NCBI RefSeq assembly: GCF_017742995.1
Contig: NZ_CP072425.1
Span: forward strand, 3,472,001 to 3,536,000
DNA: 64,000 bases
Source of the DNA: Pseudoalteromonas viridis
GTDB taxonomy: Bacteria > Pseudomonadota > Gammaproteobacteria > Enterobacterales > Alteromonadaceae
Direction: 5' to 3'
Positions 18,448-28,192 of the stretch are shown one piece after another (the stretch's first letter is position 1; each line of letters opens with the position of its first letter). Below the pieces are notes generated by a model, which saw only the letters and a program-made list of their open reading frames with translations, had not been told where the DNA came from and did no database searches. The translations under genes were made by a program, and so were the position numbers.

Positions 18448-19821
18448 TTATCTGACTTTCGCGTCAATCTCTGTGAGGTCAGTGAGGTGACACGACTCGC
18501 CACTGTGTGTTTTGATGCCATGTTCACCAAAATAGTCACGTTGCGCTTGCACCAAATGGCCATTACTCGGCGTACTCAGCGTTGCGATGTAAGTCTGTGT
18601 TGAAGTGAGTACAGGGAATGCCAGACCACTCTGGATAGCCTGGCCTGCTATTTTACGCAAAGCGTTCGCCGGGCCTTCCAGGGTGTCTAAAAACTCAACG
18701 CCCTTGGCAATATCATCCAGATAATCGGCTCTGATGATACATCCGGCACGCCAGGTCTGAAGCGTTTTATCAAGATCCACTTTCCACTGGTGCGATCTGG
18801 AGGCACCTTTGATCAATGCCAGGCCCTGGCGATAGCATAATAAGCTGGCAAAATAGAAGGCATCTTTCAGCTCATCCAGATCTAAGTCAACACTGTTGGT
18901 TGCACGCTGCGCATAAGTCATCTCTTTCGCAGCAGGCGTGTCTATGGTGTTGGTCAAATGTCTGGCTTGTACGGCAGCAACCAGAGACGGTACGGCAATA
19001 CCCAGCTCAAGGGCATTTTGCGCCGTCCACAAACCAGTTCCTTTAGCGCCAACCTTGTTATCAATCAGATCAACCACAGCTTCGCTGTTGTCACTCTCCA
19101 GGCTGAGAATATGGCTGGATATCGCCAGCAGATAGCTGTTAAGCGGCCCTTCTGACCAGCTCTTAAATACCTCGGCAACCTGCGCTGGTGTACGCCCTGT
19201 GCCAATACGCAACAACTGATACATTTCTGCGATAAGTTGCATCAACGCATATTCAATCCCGTTATGCACCATTTTAACAAAATGGCCACTGGCAGACTGG
19301 CCAACGCGTGCGAAGCAAGATTCGCCATTATGCGTTGCAGCAACTTTTTCAAACCAAGGGATTAAGCGCTCCCAGCCACCTTCTGAGCCACTGGCCATCA
19401 TGGCAGGCCCATGTCTGGCGCCTTCCGCACCGCCTGATATGCCCATTGTGGCGAATTCGAATTTGTTCTGGTACTTCAGTTTGCGTGCAATTCCGTCTTT
19501 GTAGTTACTGTTACCACAATCAACAATGATATCGCCCTTTTCTACGCCGGCTTCGATTAGGTCCTGGCATACTTTATCTACCAGCTCACCAGCGGGAACT
19601 AAAAGCAACACAGATCTTGGCGTATCTAACCTTTTCACCATGTCAGCAAGATCGGAAACTATGTGAAGGCGCTCGGCAATGCCCAATGACTGCGCACAAC
19701 TCAACAGCTCTGCGCCCGCATCCGGGTTTTTATCATAGGCAACTAATGTCATGCCCTGTTCTATCAAATTTAGCGCGAGGTTTTTCCCCATCACACCCAA
19801 ACCAACTAATGCAACTTGCAT
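18448..19821 (-). CDS. gnd: 6-phosphogluconate dehydrogenase, decarboxylating
   Basis: Gnd oxidises 6-phosphogluconate to ribulose 5-phosphate and CO2 with NADP in the pentose phosphate pathway. The Rossmann motif is ALVGLGVMGKNLALN, the substrate loop is GISGGAEGARHGPAMM, and the catalytic lysine is in HFVKMVHNGIEYALMQL. The C-terminal element LVQAQRDYFG is present. At 457 residues it is slightly shorter than the usual 468, with a truncated tail. No zwf, pgl or edd is adjacent. The intergenic region shared with pykA contains a clear promoter for pykA; nothing certain was seen for gnd. Confidence 0.94.
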   Translation of the reverse strand: MQVALVGLGVMGKNLALNLIEQGMTLVAYDKNPDAGAELLSCAQSLGIAERLHIVSDLADMVKRLDTPRSVLLLVPAGELVDKVCQDLIEAGVEKGDIIVDCGNSNYKDGIARKLKYQNKFEFATMGISGGAEGARHGPAMMASGSEGGWERLIPWFEKVAATHNGESCFARVGQSASGHFVKMVHNGIEYALMQLIAEMYQLLRIGTGRTPAQVAEVFKSWSEGPLNSYLLAISSHILSLESDNSEAVVDLIDNKVGAKGTGLWTAQNALELGIAVPSLVAAVQARHLTNTIDTPAAKEMTYAQRATNSVDLDLDELKDAFYFASLLCYRQGLALIKGASRSHQWKVDLDKTLQTWRAGCIIRADYLDDIAKGVEFLDTLEGPANALRKIAGQAIQSGLAFPVLTSTQTYIATLSTPSNGHLVQAQRDYFGEHGIKTHSGESCHLTDLTEIDAKVR

Positions 19822-19991
19822 TAAGTTTCCTCCTCGGTAACAAATTCTATAATCTATCGGTAACGCCCGTCATTATACCCCAGCTGTGTGGGATATAAAG
19901 CGCTCAGCTTACCTGGCTGATCCCGCTTATCTGGTTGTAAATCAAACAATTTTAGATAAGTGTGGCATCTCACTGACAAAAAGTCGTGATT

Positions 19992-20020
19992 GACGGCACC
20001 TGACACCGGTGTCATAATCA
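19992..20020 (+). promoter_or_regulatory. pykA promoter with embedded LacI-type palindrome
   Basis: A promoter reads TTGACG, 17 bp, CATAAT. The perfect 14-bp palindrome TGACACCGGTGTCA (20003-20016) fills most of the spacer and touches the -10 element. A central CG with symmetrical arms is the hallmark of LacI-family operators such as PtxS (TGAAACCGGTTTCA) or Cra. A repressor here would block RNA polymerase directly. The rest of the 317-bp gnd-pykA gap shows no further convincing motif. Confidence 0.6.
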
Positions 20021-20138
20021 GTTCATATAGATGATATAATTTAATTTGCATGTTAAAAAGGGCTATAAGATATTTCTTTCTTAAAACCCAGCAAGTTATC
20101 TGGATCAAGTCACCGAGACAAGCCAACAGGAGAACCTG

Positions 20139-21572
20139 ATGCTTAGACGCACAAAAATCGTAGCAACGTTAGGGCCAGCTACAGATAGAGATAATAACTT
20201 AGAAAAAATCATTCGCGCAGGTGCAAACGTTGTCCGTTTGAACTTTTCCCATGGTGTAGCGCAGGATCACAAAGATCGCGCTGAGGCTGTGAGAGAGATC
20301 GCTAAAAAATTAAATAAACATGTCGCGATTCTGGCTGATTTACAGGGCCCTAAAATTCGCGTTTCAACTTTCAAAGATGGCAAAGTCGACCTGGCTGTCG
20401 GCGCCAAATTTACTCTGGATGCCGAACTCGATAAGGGTCAGGGTACCATTGAATCTGTTGGTATTGATTATAAAGAATTACCAAACGACGTGAAGTCAGG
20501 TGATTTATTGCTACTGAACGACGGTTTGATCCAGCTGACAGTAGATAGCGTTGCAGGTAATAAAGTGCACTGTACTGTGACTGTAGGTGGTATTCTGTCG
20601 AACAATAAAGGGATCAACCGACTAGGCGGTGGTTTGACTGCCCCGGCATTTACCGATAAAGACAAAGAAGATTTGCTGACGGCAACAGAAATTGGCGTTG
20701 ATTACATCGCTGTCTCTTTCCCTCGCAGTGGAGACGACATGCGCTACGTGCGCAGCCTTGCCGAGCAAGCAGGCTCAGACGCACAGTTACTGGCTAAAAT
20801 TGAGCGTGCAGAAGCTGTTGAGTCAGTTGAAGCGATTGACGACATCGTACTGGCCTCTGATGCGGTTATGGTAGCCCGTGGCGACCTGGGTGTTGAAATT
20901 GGCGACGCCGCATTAGTCGGTAAGCAAAAACAAATCATCAGCCGCGCGCGCTCACTGAACAGAACTGTGATCACGGCGACGCAAATGATGGAATCTATGA
21001 TAGATAATCCAATGCCAACTCGTGCAGAGGTGATGGACGTAGCCAATGCGGTACTGGATGGTACAGATGCGGTAATGCTATCGGCAGAGACGGCTGCCGG
21101 GGATTATCCGGAAGAAACGGTCGCCACCATGGCGCGTGTTTGTCTGGGCGCTGAATCTCAGCCACAAACACACATCTCAAAACACCGCCTGGATAGCATG
21201 TTTACCGACACCTCAGAGACGCTGGCGTTATCGGCTATGTATGCTGCCAACCACCTTACGTCAGTCAAAGCCATTGTGGCACTGACGGAGTCAGGTAACA
21301 CAGCCAAGTTGATGTCGAGAATTAGCTCTGGCTTGCCGATCTACTCACTTTCACGACATGCCAGAACATTAGGCCAGACGGCGCTTTATCGGGGCGTTTA
21401 TCCGGTTTATTTTGACTCTACTAAATGTAGTGAAGAATCCACCGTTCGCGATGCGCTAAATACGCTGGTCGAAGCAGGTGCGCTGGAACAAGGCGATACG
21501 GTGATCCTGACTCACGGTGATGCAATGGAAACCATTGGTGCAACCAATACAATGAAAATTGTCACCGTTTAA
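20139..21572 (+). CDS. pykA: Pyruvate kinase, PykA type
   Basis: Pyruvate kinase converts phosphoenolpyruvate and ADP to pyruvate and ATP. The 477-residue product is closer to E. coli PykA (480) than PykF, beginning [20 protein letters not shown] and keeping [13 protein letters not shown] and [13 protein letters not shown]. The signature [13 protein letters not shown] and the lysine in [12 protein letters not shown] and AKIERAEAV region are intact. The C-terminal allosteric domain is complete. An AGGAGA ribosome site lies 7 bp ahead of the ATG. Expression is probably governed by the LacI-type operator upstream. Confidence 0.95.
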   Translation: MLRRTKIVATLGPATDRDNNLEKIIRAGANVVRLNFSHGVAQDHKDRAEAVREIAKKLNKHVAILADLQGPKIRVSTFKDGKVDLAVGAKFTLDAELDKGQGTIESVGIDYKELPNDVKSGDLLLLNDGLIQLTVDSVAGNKVHCTVTVGGILSNNKGINRLGGGLTAPAFTDKDKEDLLTATEIGVDYIAVSFPRSGDDMRYVRSLAEQAGSDAQLLAKIERAEAVESVEAIDDIVLASDAVMVARGDLGVEIGDAALVGKQKQIISRARSLNRTVITATQMMESMIDNPMPTRAEVMDVANAVLDGTDAVMLSAETAAGDYPEETVATMARVCLGAESQPQTHISKHRLDSMFTDTSETLALSAMYAANHLTSVKAIVALTESGNTAKLMSRISSGLPIYSLSRHARTLGQTALYRGVYPVYFDSTKCSEESTVRDALNTLVEAGALEQGDTVILTHGDAMETIGATNTMKIVTV

Positions 21573-21641
21573 TAATACCGGTCCGGGTGGCGTCGCTGCC
21601 CGGATCATCCTTCCTCGTTAACGTACAGTCAATGACTTGGC

Positions 21642-22466
21642 TTAACTTGCCAATGCCGCTTTAACTTTGTCGCGGTAACTCCGGCTTACTTTCAGCTCCT
21701 GGCCATTTTCAAGCACCAACAGATACTCTCCACTGCTTTGCGTCACCAGCTTACTGATCTGCTTAGTATTCACGATAGCAGAGCGATGAACACGGACAAA
21801 CAGTTTTGGATCTAGCTCCTGCTCGAGTTCTTTCATCGTCTTGCGCAGAATATGCGTTTGCCCATCGGAGCAGTGCAAACACATGTAGTCTCCGGCGGCA
21901 TCGATCCACTGAATTGAGGCAGCTGAAACACGAATAATTTCACCCTGCTCTTTGACCGCAATTGATTCAGGATACTTTTTATCTTCAATGGTATCGCCGG
22001 TGGCCAGTTTACGCAGAATTTCTTCGCAGTTATTGCCTGTGATACCGGCAACGAAGCTGGCGAGCTTTTTCTTATGAGCATTGTCTTGTTGTGTTTTCAA
22101 ATAGCTATGCACTTTTTCAACCGCCTGTTTTAGTCTGTTGTCATCTACGGGCTTTAGGATGTAATCTAAAGCATGAATTTCAAAGGCTTTTACTGCATAA
22201 TGATCAAAAGCAGTGACAAACACGATGGCAGGCAGCGGCTTAACACTTTCACTAAGTGCTCTGGCCACTTCAAAGCCATTCATGGTTGGCATTTGGATAT
22301 CTAAAAATACCAAATCTATTTGCTGATTGGTGCACAGCTCAAGTGCCTGCTCTCCAGAGCTACACAATTCGACAACGTCTATGTCTTCTATTTGCTTTAA
22401 GCGCACCGCCAGGCCTTTTCTGGCTAGGGACTCATCATCTACTATTAGCGTTCTGATTTTGCTCAT
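21642..22466 (-). CDS. LytTR response regulator
   Basis: This 274-residue response regulator has an N-terminal receiver with the phospho-acceptor in LVFLDIQMP, the switch Thr in VFVTAFDHYAVKAF, and the conserved Lys in YILKPVD. The C-terminal LytTR DNA-binding domain has IQWIDAAGDYMCLH and FVRVHRSAIVNTKQI. Regulators of this layout (BtsR/YpdB-like) bind direct repeats upstream of a small number of transporter genes. A TTG eight codons upstream is possible, but the ATG at 22466 lies 4 bp after the stop of the sensor kinase gene, which is the expected operon spacing. The target is not obvious from the neighbours. Confidence 0.92.
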   Translation of the reverse strand: MSKIRTLIVDDESLARKGLAVRLKQIEDIDVVELCSSGEQALELCTNQQIDLVFLDIQMPTMNGFEVARALSESVKPLPAIVFVTAFDHYAVKAFEIHALDYILKPVDDNRLKQAVEKVHSYLKTQQDNAHKKKLASFVAGITGNNCEEILRKLATGDTIEDKKYPESIAVKEQGEIIRVSAASIQWIDAAGDYMCLHCSDGQTHILRKTMKELEQELDPKLFVRVHRSAIVNTKQISKLVTQSSGEYLLVLENGQELKVSRSYRDKVKAALAS

Positions 22467-22470
22467 TACT

Positions 22471-23541
22471 TTACTTCTCAGCCTTTTCAAAAGGAACTCG
22501 TATATTCACCTTCAATCCAGAAGGTGTATTGTGCGCAAGCACAAATGAATAGTTGTTTTCGTATAGCGTTTTCAATCTGTCCTGAGTGTTGGCAATCCCA
22601 ACGCCCTGCACGTCACTTAACTGGCCATTTTCTATCGTTGCACCCGGCCCGTTATCGCCCACTTCTAACAATAGCTCATTGGCAAAAACCTGGGCTCTTA
22701 TCTCAATTTTGCCACCGCTGGCCATGTGTGCAATAGCATACTTGATTGAGTTTTCGATTAAAGGTTGCAAAATCAAGCTGGGGACCAATGCCTGTTGCGC
22801 TTCCTCTGTAATATCGAACACCACTTCCAGCCGTTCATCAAAACGGACTTTTTCGATATTCAGATACAGCTTGAGCGCATGTAACTCCTGCTCCAGCGGT
22901 ACTTTTTTGATTGGATCTGTGTTCAGTGTGTAACGTAAGAAGTCACTCAGCCTGGAGACCATCTGGTTGGCGTCTTTATTTTCTTCAACCAGGATTAAGG
23001 TCGAGATCGCATTGAGCGTATTGAAAAGAAAATGGGGGTTAAGTTGATAACGCAGCATTTTTAATTGCGCTTCGTGGGCCATGGTATTGGCTTTCAGGGC
23101 CTTTTGCCGCTCACTTTGCAACAACTGATAGTACTTAATGCCGAAGTACAGCCCACTCCAACACAAAATGATGTACACAGAGTCCAGCCCTTGCTGTAAG
23201 TAATAATACCACTCCTCTGGCCGGTAGCCATGACGGTAGATTTCCCACATATTAAACTTTTGCACAACCGACCAGAGCGTGCCGGTCAGGTAAGAGGCAC
23301 TAAAGACCACAAAAATGAGTAATAAGGGCTTGGCATTCCAAACTTTTCGATAAAGATAACGCAGAGGGACTGTCATCAGACAACCGGCATAGGCGTTGAG
23401 CACGATCACGAAAACGTAAATGTCGCGCATTTCGAATACTTTTGACCCGATGTAGTTTACTAATGCATAGCCAATCCAGCCTGCAATTTGTAAAACCCAA
23501 AAAAATCGCTGTCGATTATCGACCAGAGCTTGCCACTTCAA
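22471..23541 (-). CDS. LytS/YehU-type sensor histidine kinase
   Basis: The 356-residue product has four predicted membrane helices in the first 150 residues (starting WVLQIAGWIGYALVN), with no large periplasmic sensor domain. It then has the His_kinase (PF06580) motif LRYQLNPHFLFNTLNAIS, with the phospho-acceptor in NPHFLFN, and an HATPase domain (LILQPLIENSIKYAI, LEVGDNGPG, GVGIANTQDRL). It is the partner of the LytTR regulator encoded immediately downstream. The stimulus is unknown; related pairs sense pyruvate or peptides, but those kinases have extra domains missing here. Confidence 0.9.
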   Translation of the reverse strand: MKWQALVDNRQRFFWVLQIAGWIGYALVNYIGSKVFEMRDIYVFVIVLNAYAGCLMTVPLRYLYRKVWNAKPLLLIFVVFSASYLTGTLWSVVQKFNMWEIYRHGYRPEEWYYYLQQGLDSVYIILCWSGLYFGIKYYQLLQSERQKALKANTMAHEAQLKMLRYQLNPHFLFNTLNAISTLILVEENKDANQMVSRLSDFLRYTLNTDPIKKVPLEQELHALKLYLNIEKVRFDERLEVVFDITEEAQQALVPSLILQPLIENSIKYAIAHMASGGKIEIRAQVFANELLLEVGDNGPGATIENGQLSDVQGVGIANTQDRLKTLYENNYSFVLAHNTPSGLKVNIRVPFEKAEK

Positions 23542-23672
23542 ACGTATATAACCTCTTAAGACTTAGCCAAATTATATCCTATGGCAAGGCTATTCAACAG
23601 CACCAGCGGTCTTGCTTTTCTAACGGTTAAACGCAAATCGGCGAGGCCAAAACGCGTTTCCTTGTTAACAAA

Positions 23673-23692
23673 AAAGGCCCTTATGGGCCTTT
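23673..23692 (-). terminator. Terminator after the amidohydrolase pair
   Basis: AAAGGCCC/GGGCCTTT arms with a four-base loop are followed on the minus strand by a run of seven Ts. It lies 12 bp past the stop of the downstream amidohydrolase gene. Confidence 0.82.
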
Positions 23693-23704
23693 TGTCTGTC
23701 TTGG

Positions 23705-24952
23705 TTATTTGGTGTACGCTCGCGGCATATCAGAGTCAGTGGTGTAACGCTCTCTGAGTTTGTCGTGACGAGATTCAGTGCTCACCTCTTCACCGTTGAT
23801 CCAAAGCTTATCTAAGGTGGTGCTATACTCAAACGGATCGGCACTCCACAGTACCAGATCGGCGCGCTGACCTGATGCGATTTTACCGCCATCTAAGCCA
23901 AACACATCCGCAATATTGCTGCTGACGGCTTTAAGTGCGCCTTCATGGCTCATCCCCTGTGCAACGGCAATACCGGCGTCGAAACGCAATTGATACAGGT
24001 TATGTGCACCTTCAAAAGCAAAACCAGACAACAATACTTTAACGCCTGCGCGTTCAAGTTCTCCGGCATTGCGCAGATCGGCGTGTAAAGAGCTGAAGCT
24101 GGATGGCAGGTTGGATACCGCACTGATCACAACTGGCACATTGGCTTTGGCAATGTGTTCTTTGACCAGCACAGCATCATTCACACCCCACAGAACCAAA
24201 TTAAGGCCAAACTGCTCTTTTACCTTGAGGACTTCAAGAATATCTGAGGCGCGCTCTACTTCAACAACCACCGGCATTTCGCCTTTTAAGACAGCGGTCA
24301 GTACTTGCTCTTCCTGACTTGGCTTCTTAGCCGCCTTTTTGTCATCCTTCTTGGTTTTTTCAGACAGCTTTTGCTGCTGTCCTTCCAGCTTTTCAGTCAG
24401 GGTTTTATACTTCATTGCCCGCGAGCCACTTCTGCTTGCACCCATGTCAACCACTAGCGCAGTACGCGTTTTCAGAACACTATTAAACTCACCAGATAAG
24501 TCGACAACAAATGCCAGACCTTTAAAAATGCTTTTGCCACCATGGGGCACGACCACATTCTGTGTAATACCACCTTTGCGGCCATAAGGGATCAGCGAAG
24601 AGCGAGGATTGAATGCCGGGCTGGCATCAAAGTCAACATCCGCCTTATCATCATCCGCATCTATTGAGCCTTCGACAGCACTCACTTCAACCAGGCCTAA
24701 CTGGTTCATTGAGCCGATAAAACCCGGTGTTAGTACTCTACCCTGCGCATCAATCGTAATATCTGCACTCACATTCGCGGGGTTGATTGCACTGATGGTG
24801 CCATCTTCAATGACCACAGTTGCCCCTTCCAGGGTACCCGCGTCAGTCAATGTGTGAACCTTGGCATTGGTGATTGCTGTGATCTGAGCAAACGCAGCAG
24901 AAGAAGCCAACAATGCGCTGGTCAATAAAGAAACCTTAAACTTATTCATCAT
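23705..24952 (-). CDS. Exported amidohydrolase-like protein lacking metal ligands
   Basis: The 415-residue product has a cleavable signal peptide (MMNKFKVSLLTSALL to AFA) and the overall build of the imidazolonepropionase-like amidohydrolases. It has the N-terminal beta-sandwich, the TPGFIG junction, and the C-terminal ADLVLWSADPFEYSTT strand. However the HxH normally found after PGFI is replaced by GSMNQLGL. The positions where further His ligands and the catalytic Asp are expected read VVEVERASDIL, LVLWGVN and GFAFEGAHN. All metal ligands therefore seem lost, and hydrolase activity is unlikely. It contains a Lys-rich low-complexity stretch near residue 200. It is transcribed 7 bp downstream of an intact paralogue, suggesting a structural or partner role. 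Confidence 0.82.
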   Translation of the reverse strand: MMNKFKVSLLTSALLASSAAFAQITAITNAKVHTLTDAGTLEGATVVIEDGTISAINPANVSADITIDAQGRVLTPGFIGSMNQLGLVEVSAVEGSIDADDDKADVDFDASPAFNPRSSLIPYGRKGGITQNVVVPHGGKSIFKGLAFVVDLSGEFNSVLKTRTALVVDMGASRSGSRAMKYKTLTEKLEGQQQKLSEKTKKDDKKAAKKPSQEEQVLTAVLKGEMPVVVEVERASDILEVLKVKEQFGLNLVLWGVNDAVLVKEHIAKANVPVVISAVSNLPSSFSSLHADLRNAGELERAGVKVLLSGFAFEGAHNLYQLRFDAGIAVAQGMSHEGALKAVSSNIADVFGLDGGKIASGQRADLVLWSADPFEYSTTLDKLWINGEEVSTESRHDKLRERYTTDSDMPRAYTK

Positions 24953-24959
24953 TTACTCC

Positions 24960-26345
24960 TTAGCGCTGACCCAGCATAAAATCACTCACCGCCTGATATT
25001 TTTCATCAAAGCGGTCATATACCTTGGCTCCGTCTATATAAACGGTTTCAGCTTTAGAATAAACGCTAAATGGATTGCGATCCCAGATAACAATATCCGC
25101 TTGCTTGCCTTGTTTTACCGAACCGGTTTTATCTTCAATACCAAGAGATTTAGCGGCGTTGTAAGTGATCCACTTGATAGCATCTTGCTCTTTTAGTGAA
25201 AAGCCAGCCTGATTTGCGGTATTCATGATTTTGGCCGCTTCATGGTTCAGGCGCTGAATCGTGGTGCCAGAATCTGAGTGAACAACTGCACAAGAATTCT
25301 TAACCGCATCTACGATTGCCACGTTTTCAGGCACCATGTCGTACGCTTCCATCTTGAAGCCCCACCAGTCCGGCCACAATGCCGCACAGTTGCCGTTTTC
25401 AGCGAGTAGATCCGCGATTTTATATGCTTCGATACCATGGTGGAAAGTACCTGCGTGATAATTAAACTCTTTAGACAGGTCAATCATCATCGCCATTTCT
25501 TCGGCTTTATAACAGTGGTTGTGGATCAAGATTTCGCCGTCTAACACACCGCGAAGTGTATCCAAACGAATATCGCGTTTTGGCGCATCCGGGTTCAATC
25601 CTGCAGCATAGGCCGCCTCGTATTGCTCCCAGGCCTGCTTATATTCAGTCGCTTCAGCCCAGGCAGCACGATATCCCGCCATGTTACCCATGCGGGTGTA
25701 TGGTGCAACCCCTTTACCACCATAAACACGTTTCGGGTTTTCACCACAAGCCATTTTCAGACCATACGGCGCATCCGGAAATTTCATACCCTGCATCGTT
25801 GGTGACGGCACGTTTTTTAGCGTCACGCTACGACCGCCAAACAGGTTAGCAGAACCTGGTAAGATCTGTAATGTGGTGATCCCACCTTCACGCGCTCGGT
25901 TAAAGCCCGGGTCTTGCGGCCATACTGAGTGCTCTACCCAAACCTGCGCCGTATTGGGTTTAGTAATTTCATTGCCATCTGCGTGTGACTCTACTGACGG
26001 ACTTGGATAGGCACCGAGATGTGAATGCACGTCAATGATCCCAGGCGTTACCCACTTGCCCTGCGCATCTATGGTGACATCAGCTTGTACAGACAGATCT
26101 TTACCTACCTGGCTGATTTTACCGTCTTTAAGCAGTACATCTGCGTCTTCTAATCGCTCACCCGTACCTGTTAGTACAGTCGCGTTGGTGATGAGGGTAG
26201 AGCCTGTGCTGTGAGGCTGATAGGTACTTGGATATGGATTTTTTTCAATGGTGACTTTTTCTTTCTGAGGGCCCTTGTCCTGGCACCCTAAAAGAACTGT
26301 ACTTAATGCAAGTACAATCGCCGTTGGCTTGAATTTTTGCATCAT
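24960..26345 (-). CDS. Amidohydrolase family lipoprotein
   Basis: This 461-residue protein has a lipoprotein signal with the lipobox LLGC at Cys21, followed by a charged linker. The metallo-dependent hydrolase domain has the HxH motif in IIDVHSHLGAYPSP, later His ligands in HNHCYKAEE and YHAGTFHHGIEAYK, and the catalytic Asp in VVHSDSGTTIQRLNHEAAK. The C-terminal part (GKQADIVIWDRNPFSVYS) closes the beta-sandwich. Family members cleave cyclic amides or peptides; exact substrate is unknown. Membrane anchoring to the cell envelope is predicted. It forms an operon with a degenerate paralogue downstream. Confidence 0.88.
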   Translation of the reverse strand: MMQKFKPTAIVLALSTVLLGCQDKGPQKEKVTIEKNPYPSTYQPHSTGSTLITNATVLTGTGERLEDADVLLKDGKISQVGKDLSVQADVTIDAQGKWVTPGIIDVHSHLGAYPSPSVESHADGNEITKPNTAQVWVEHSVWPQDPGFNRAREGGITTLQILPGSANLFGGRSVTLKNVPSPTMQGMKFPDAPYGLKMACGENPKRVYGGKGVAPYTRMGNMAGYRAAWAEATEYKQAWEQYEAAYAAGLNPDAPKRDIRLDTLRGVLDGEILIHNHCYKAEEMAMMIDLSKEFNYHAGTFHHGIEAYKIADLLAENGNCAALWPDWWGFKMEAYDMVPENVAIVDAVKNSCAVVHSDSGTTIQRLNHEAAKIMNTANQAGFSLKEQDAIKWITYNAAKSLGIEDKTGSVKQGKQADIVIWDRNPFSVYSKAETVYIDGAKVYDRFDEKYQAVSDFMLGQR

Positions 26346-26929
26346 TTTTCTCTTATTGTTCTGCGTGATTGATCATCCCGCAGACTATTGGCTAACAATT
26401 GACGTAAAATTGCAACTGAGTTTCGACAGTTCACAATATAGCTCGGCCATCTGCACATTTCGAGTTTTCTCCCGCCAAGAGAGACTATCTGGTGTTCTAT
26501 TCAATGCTTCAACTGACCCGAACCTAATGTAATGAGCTTATTTTGCTCAACGATACGCAACCAGAAACCGCGTTAGTTTACCATCAGAATTTGGCTGGAA
26601 ACGCTGGATTTTATTCACTCTGGTACACACCAACGCAGACACACTTGCAGAAGCATAGACATACTTTTGACATAGGTATTAATCTGAGCTCAATCAAACG
26701 AAAACATCGCTATAATAAAACAAAGATAAATAGTTAATCGAAAAATAAATGTCCAGAAAAAGCTCTGGAAGAGCTTACGCCAGACACAACTATATCATTA
26801 AAATCAGCTTGTTACTTGAGGTTTTTACAGCAGACATAGTTACTTACATTCGGATATTTCATGGTTACAGCATTTTGCACTGTTCGCATTAATACTTGTT
26901 GTGAGCTTTGTATAAATCTGGAGAAAATC
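26346..26929. other. 584-bp AT-rich intergenic region
   Basis: No convincing gene, tRNA or terminator was seen. Short open frames here have no ribosome site or recognisable motif. It must carry promoters for both the amidohydrolase pair (leftward) and the DUF3718 gene (rightward). The length is unusual for this gene-dense window. Confidence 0.5.
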
Positions 26930-27289
26930 ATGAAACTTGCCGCAACTTTACTGCTTTCCCCTGTGCTTCTGGCCACCAGCTTATCTGCGACTGCCGGAAA
27001 AGTTGAATTTGTAGCAGCAGATAACAGTGTTGCAACGCAATTGTGTGTTGCAGTCGGAACCAATCACCGCCTGACGTTGCTCAAAGAGCTGACAGAACAT
27101 CGCATCAACAGAGCGATTGTGGCCGACAGACTTACTTGTAACGATATGACAGTGCCTCAATTTACCAAAAAGTTTGCTCTGCATAAAACGGCGGGGCTGC
27201 TCAATATCGACTTTACCACAGACACCTCTATCCGCGATATCGCAATGACTGACAGTAAACAGGCAGTCGTTGTGTCCGGGTCAAGATAA
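26930..27289 (+). CDS. DUF3718 domain small exported protein
   Basis: The 119-residue product begins with a clear signal peptide (MKLAATLLLSPVLLATSLSATAG). The mature part has two cysteines in LCVAVGTNHRL and RLTCNDMTVPQF, the pattern of the DUF3718 family found in Alteromonadales. Function is unknown. The ATG used is the one preceded by CTGGAG and followed by the signal peptide; a longer frame from 26861 exists but adds only a leader unlike a signal. No operon partner is seen. Confidence 0.72.
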   Translation: MKLAATLLLSPVLLATSLSATAGKVEFVAADNSVATQLCVAVGTNHRLTLLKELTEHRINRAIVADRLTCNDMTVPQFTKKFALHKTAGLLNIDFTTDTSIRDIAMTDSKQAVVVSGSR

Positions 27290-27365
27290 ATGTGCACAAA
27301 GCACGCTGCGCATTGTGACTGACCAATAACGCCCGTCACGATGCGCCGATTGTTGCTTAATTCAA

Positions 27366-28058
27366 CTATATCAGCGCTGCAATCAAGCCAAACAAACCGC
27401 CAAAGACGCCGCCCCAAACAACCAGCCAGCCAAGATGGGTATGGATCATATCCTGAATGATGCTCTTAACCATGGCCGGTGTTAGCTCTTCCAGGCGCTC
27501 TTCTACGGCATGCTCAATGGCCACTTTCACTGCCTCAACAGACTGGCCGCTGCTCAGCAAACCAGACAATTGCTGCTGGAACTCTGGTCCTTCACTGATC
27601 TCAAACAGCGCTTCCTTCATCTTATCGGTAAAGCTGTCTTTCATCGGTTCAATTGCTTCTTTCCCGCCTACCATGGCCAACATAGCACCGAACTGAGACG
27701 CTTCGATCACCTGCACCAGCTTATTGAACGCAGGTGATAAGTCTGTTTGTGTGATCACAGGTTTAAGGTCGAGCTGGATTTCATTTTTCTTGGCAAAGCT
27801 GCGTAGCTTGTCATCGTTGAAGAATTCTTCGAGTATCAACTTACGAATGGCCGACTTGAACTCTTTGAATTTGATGGTGATCACACCCGAACCATACAGG
27901 CCCGGTACTTTTTCGAACAACATATGAATTGCGAGCCAATTGGTCACGGCTCCGGACAAGGCAAACAAGCCCATAGTCAACAACACGTCAAGATGTAACA
28001 GCCAGCCCAGCAGTACAACCGCAGCGGCCAGGATATTCGTCGCTAAACTTTTACTCAT
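27366..28058 (-). CDS. DUF445 family membrane protein
   Basis: The 230-residue product resembles YheB/DUF445 proteins. Two N-terminal membrane helices (LAAAVVLLGWLLHLDVLL and the next) precede the motif GAVTNWLAIHMLFEKVPGLYGSGVI. A long helical middle section follows, and the C terminus has a last hydrophobic segment (LGWLVVWGGVFGGLFGLIAALI). This is half the length of the full YjiN-type proteins. Function is unknown. The gene is divergent from the fructosamine-kinase homologue. Confidence 0.8.
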   Translation of the reverse strand: MSKSLATNILAAAVVLLGWLLHLDVLLTMGLFALSGAVTNWLAIHMLFEKVPGLYGSGVITIKFKEFKSAIRKLILEEFFNDDKLRSFAKKNEIQLDLKPVITQTDLSPAFNKLVQVIEASQFGAMLAMVGGKEAIEPMKDSFTDKMKEALFEISEGPEFQQQLSGLLSSGQSVEAVKVAIEHAVEERLEELTPAMVKSIIQDMIHTHLGWLVVWGGVFGGLFGLIAALI

Positions 28059-28192
28059 CAGTGCCTCTTATGATCTGAGTATTTTGTTCGGCCGCATATT
28101 GTAGTGAATTTAAATCTCTCTACAAGTATTTGTGTTATAGCAAAAATCGATCATAGTTTAGGATATGTGTGGTACTTAACCATGGCGCTACT

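Noticed and set aside
26543..26737. Small open frame of 64 codons in the long intergenic region
   Set aside because: No ribosome site or recognisable domain; amino-acid composition looks random.
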